From Larimichthys crocea (lineage: Eukaryota > Chordata > Actinopteri > Sciaenidae): a DNA stretch of 64,000 nt. Position 1 is the first letter of the stretch, and each line of letters starts with the position of its first letter. A program made the translations under genes and the position numbers. The stretch is taken from the NCBI RefSeq assembly GCF_000972845.2, contig NC_040021.1, positions 3,783,382 through 3,847,381 of the forward strand, in the 5' to 3' direction. The notes under the pieces were generated by a model. That model worked only from the letters and a program-made list of their open reading frames with translations, ran no database searches and was not told where the DNA came from. Below are positions 61,419 to 64,000 of this stretch, piece by piece.

Positions 61419-63681
61419 TCAGCGGATGCCGAGTATCTGCTTGCTCTTGAACTGACAGCTCTTCTCCACTTCATTCAGTGTCTGAGCGCGCAGATTGGCC
61501 ACTTGCAGCCTCCTCAAAATCAGCTCCTGGGACGTCGCACCCTGCCGACTTTCGGGACGCCGGTTCTCTTTGCTCTCACCGGCAAAGTGGACCTTCTTCT
61601 TGCCGGGAGAGAGGCTCTCCTCATCTGGAACCAAACAGCAAGGAGTCAGTGTGTCAGGTGTCTAACATGAAATTAATTCTTTATTTAAAAACATGTGGGG
61701 AAAAAATGCAGAGTTCATTGAATTCTTTATTTGTGTATAAAAGCATTATTAACATGATTTAAAAAGTAATAAATAAATTAAGTCTTGCACATTCTAAAAA
61801 CAGAAACAATGCTCAGTTCAGGAAGTCCAGAGGTCTCCGTCCGATTCCCATACCTAGATCTTTGCCGCAGAACGGCGACAGGTTCCTCTGCTGCTGCAGA
61901 CGGTTGTAATTCCTCAGCAGACCCTCGGCTCTGAAATGGAAGATTTGTACCAATCAACTGATGACGCCGGCAAAGGACGACATGTGTGAGCGTGACGTGT
62001 TTCATTTGTAGCCTTCTTAAAGTTTTTACCTGGCAAGCTTCTCATTCGACAGTCGCTCACGAACACAGAGCTCCTGCTCTCGTTCTGAGAGAAGAAACAA
62101 ATAAATATTATTTTTGGAATTTGTAGCACTTATTTGTCATGCGACACCAACACCTTCCTTATTTGCACATACTTGAGATGCATGCATGCTGTATGTGTGG
62201 TGCTACAGAGTCAAGAACAAGTCACACAACATCAACAAACCTGTTGAACTGTTCTGTTTACCTGCAGAACATGTGCTGTGACAGTTAACGTTATACAACC
62301 AAAGATAAATACAAAGTTATTTACAGCTGAACAATGATTGACAAAATTTCATCAGCGGCTCTGAATGTTTTTCCAGGTCGTCACGCTGTCCCGTGAGCAG
62401 GCCACAGTGGGAGTATAAATAAAAGCCTTACGCTCCAGCCTCTCCTCGCGTTCCTTCAGCGCCTTCTCTCTGTCTCGCAGTGCCTGCTCCCGGAGTCTGA
62501 GCTCTGCGGCCGAGGGCGGCGTTGGCTCCGCGGGCTTGTGAAGGGGGCAGTCGGAGTCCGCCGACTTCCTGCGGAGTCGCGCCTGTGCCCTCCTCTGCTC
62601 CTCGGCGACAGCGTCAGCCAACAGGCTGCTCTGGATAATAGCCTCCACGGAGGGCCTCAGATAGTCCTGGCAACAGAGAAACAGATTAATAGAATAACGG
62701 TAGCACAATTAAGCTTTCTGACAAAGTGAGAGTGATGAATAGTTCATTTGTAACCTTCAAGTTGAGCATTCTGCTGAGCAAGGTGTTCAGCTCGTCAGAG
62801 TATCGGTACGGGATTCTTCGGTACTTCCCCTCTCTGATCTTCTCTGCCAGCTCTTTCTGGTTGTATGCAGTAAACGGAGGGCTGCATGGAAGAACGTCAG
62901 AGGCACAGTCAACAAACCGGCATGCTGGGGAGATCAGCTAAAGCAGAGGAGTTAGAAAACTTACGATAACGAACAGAGCTCATACAGCAAACATCCCAGT
63001 GACCAAATATCGGACTTCTCGTTGTAAGACATCCGGTTTATTTGTTCCTGAAAGAGATGTTGTAAATTAATTAGGTTAAAAACCACAGCAGGACCTCAAC
63101 ACAGCAGGACCGAACAACTCACCGGAGACATGTAGTAAGGTGTCCCCACAAAGGTCTTTGCAAAACTGGTGTCATGGTTCAGGATCCTCGCCAGGCCAAA
63201 GTCTCCGAGCTTCACGTTCTGTCTGATGTCGAGGAAGATGTTGGCTGGTTTCAGGTCTCGATGAAGAACCGTGGCCCTGCCATCACTGCGCCTGTGGCAC
63301 TCCTTCAGGGCCAATGTGAGCTGTGCCATGACTCGCAGGACGAACTTCTCCTCTAAATAACGCCTGCCATGATTAAAAACAAACACACTCTTAATTCTGC
63401 AGCACTGATGTGAGGCGGAGAGACACACACGAGTCATTTCAACACAAAAAATCAGGCCGTCACCTTTCACTGATGCATCGGGTGATGAGACTGGACAGGT
63501 CCCCGCCCTCGCAGTGCTCCATGACGATGTACAGCGTGGCGTTGCCCCGGTCTATGATGCGGTCGTAGTACCGCACTATGTTCGGGTGCTTGAGCTCCCT
63601 CAGGAGGTTCACCTCCGACACCAACATCTGCTTCTCGCTCTCCGCCATGGTGCCGTAATCCAGCTCCTTCCACACGAGGAT
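61419..63681 (-). CDS. nek2: NEK2 mitotic serine/threonine kinase (partial: first coding exon is off the right edge)
   Basis: Exons seen (transcript order): 63681-63464, 63363-63123, 63047-62965, 62881-62755, 62666-62432, 62084-62030, 61930-61854, 61624-61419. All join in phase to 413 residues; adding the 32 residues of human exon 1 gives 445, equal to human NEK2. NEK2 drives centrosome separation at mitotic entry. Visible kinase features: [10 protein letters not shown] (ATP lysine), [44 protein letters not shown] and the [13 protein letters not shown] segment; the glycine-rich loop must be in the missing exon. After the kinase come a heptad-rich coiled coil ([19 protein letters not shown]), the PP1-docking KVHF, an adjacent KEN box (GESKEN) and a final Ile-Arg. 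These are degradation and phosphatase signals of NEK2A. The 63682-64000 segment is intron. Confidence 0.97.
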
Positions 63682-63914
63682 CTACGAGACAAAAGTGGCT
63701 TAAATAACGAGGACGAAGCTCAAAAATCTAAAATCAGTGATGTCAGTCACAACGGATGTAGTTTATAACTAGTCTTAAAGTCGGTTGCATAATATCTAAA
63801 TGTTCATTAACAGTATCCACAGTGGGTCAAAGTTTATAACCACTAAAATATACTCAGTTTAGGTTATGAAGCTGGGCAAAGGCAGCAAATTGGACATGAA
63901 AGTGAGGTCAGCTC

Positions 63915-64000
63915 AGGTGTTTCCAATGGTACTAATTAAGGTTCAGTTCCATTTAGTGCAGCACACTCCCTAACATAAATTAGTATCATTGGAAACACCT
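63915..64000. mobile_element. Short palindromic MITE-like repeat at the window edge, in nek2 intron
   Basis: AGGTGTTTCCAATGGTACTAATT at the left (63915 on) pairs with the reverse complement of the last bases of the window, which begin AGGTGTTTCCAATGATACTAATT when read on the minus strand. The arms are about 23 bp with one mismatch, around a 40-bp middle. The right end may extend past the window, so target duplication cannot be checked. Confidence 0.55.

Overview
This is a vertebrate nuclear window, almost certainly from a ray-finned fish and probably a percomorph teleost. The evidence is split genes with GT-AG introns, fish-type protein sequences, and many short interspersed repeats of kinds common in percomorph genomes. 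The species cannot be named from the sequence. Five protein-coding genes are supported, and all exon joins given here were checked for reading phase.

Layout. 1-16.3 kb is gene-free: mostly unique sequence, some of it resembling conserved non-coding DNA, interrupted by a hAT-type element with a perfect 8-bp target duplication (3950-4712) and a repeat-dense stretch around a 10-N assembly gap (13393-13402). 16.38-22.02 kb holds a complete 10-exon rhag gene (Rh-associated ammonia/CO2 channel, + strand). 24.58-25.44 kb is an 855-bp minisatellite just upstream of a small seven-exon gene (25.64-28.12 kb, + strand) for a serine/arginine/lysine-rich nuclear-type protein that I do not recognise. 29.98-33.38 kb is rd3 (- strand), lying tail to tail with that gene. 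33.4-54.5 kb is intergenic, with repeat relics, an L2-like LINE fragment, a 379-bp terminal-inverted-repeat element and microsatellites. 54.5-59.1 kb is slc30a1 (ZnT1, - strand, two coding exons), with a promoter at 59.4-59.6 kb carrying two metal-response-element cores and two CCAAT boxes. 61.4-63.7 kb is nek2 (- strand, all coding exons but the first); its 5' end lies past the right edge.

The rd3-slc30a1-nek2 order matches human 1q32.3, whereas RHAG is on human 6p12, so the window joins two human linkage groups. The genes do not form one pathway: rhag moves ammonia/CO2 (classically in red cells), rd3 controls photoreceptor guanylate cyclase, slc30a1 exports zinc and nek2 is a centrosomal mitotic kinase. 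I found no clear new biological system. The most notable observations are the fully unexplained Ser/Arg/Lys gene with a probable GC-AG intron, the metal-responsive slc30a1 promoter, the exact Ile-Arg tail of nek2, the well-delimited mobile elements, and a probable unmerged contig overlap at the gap.
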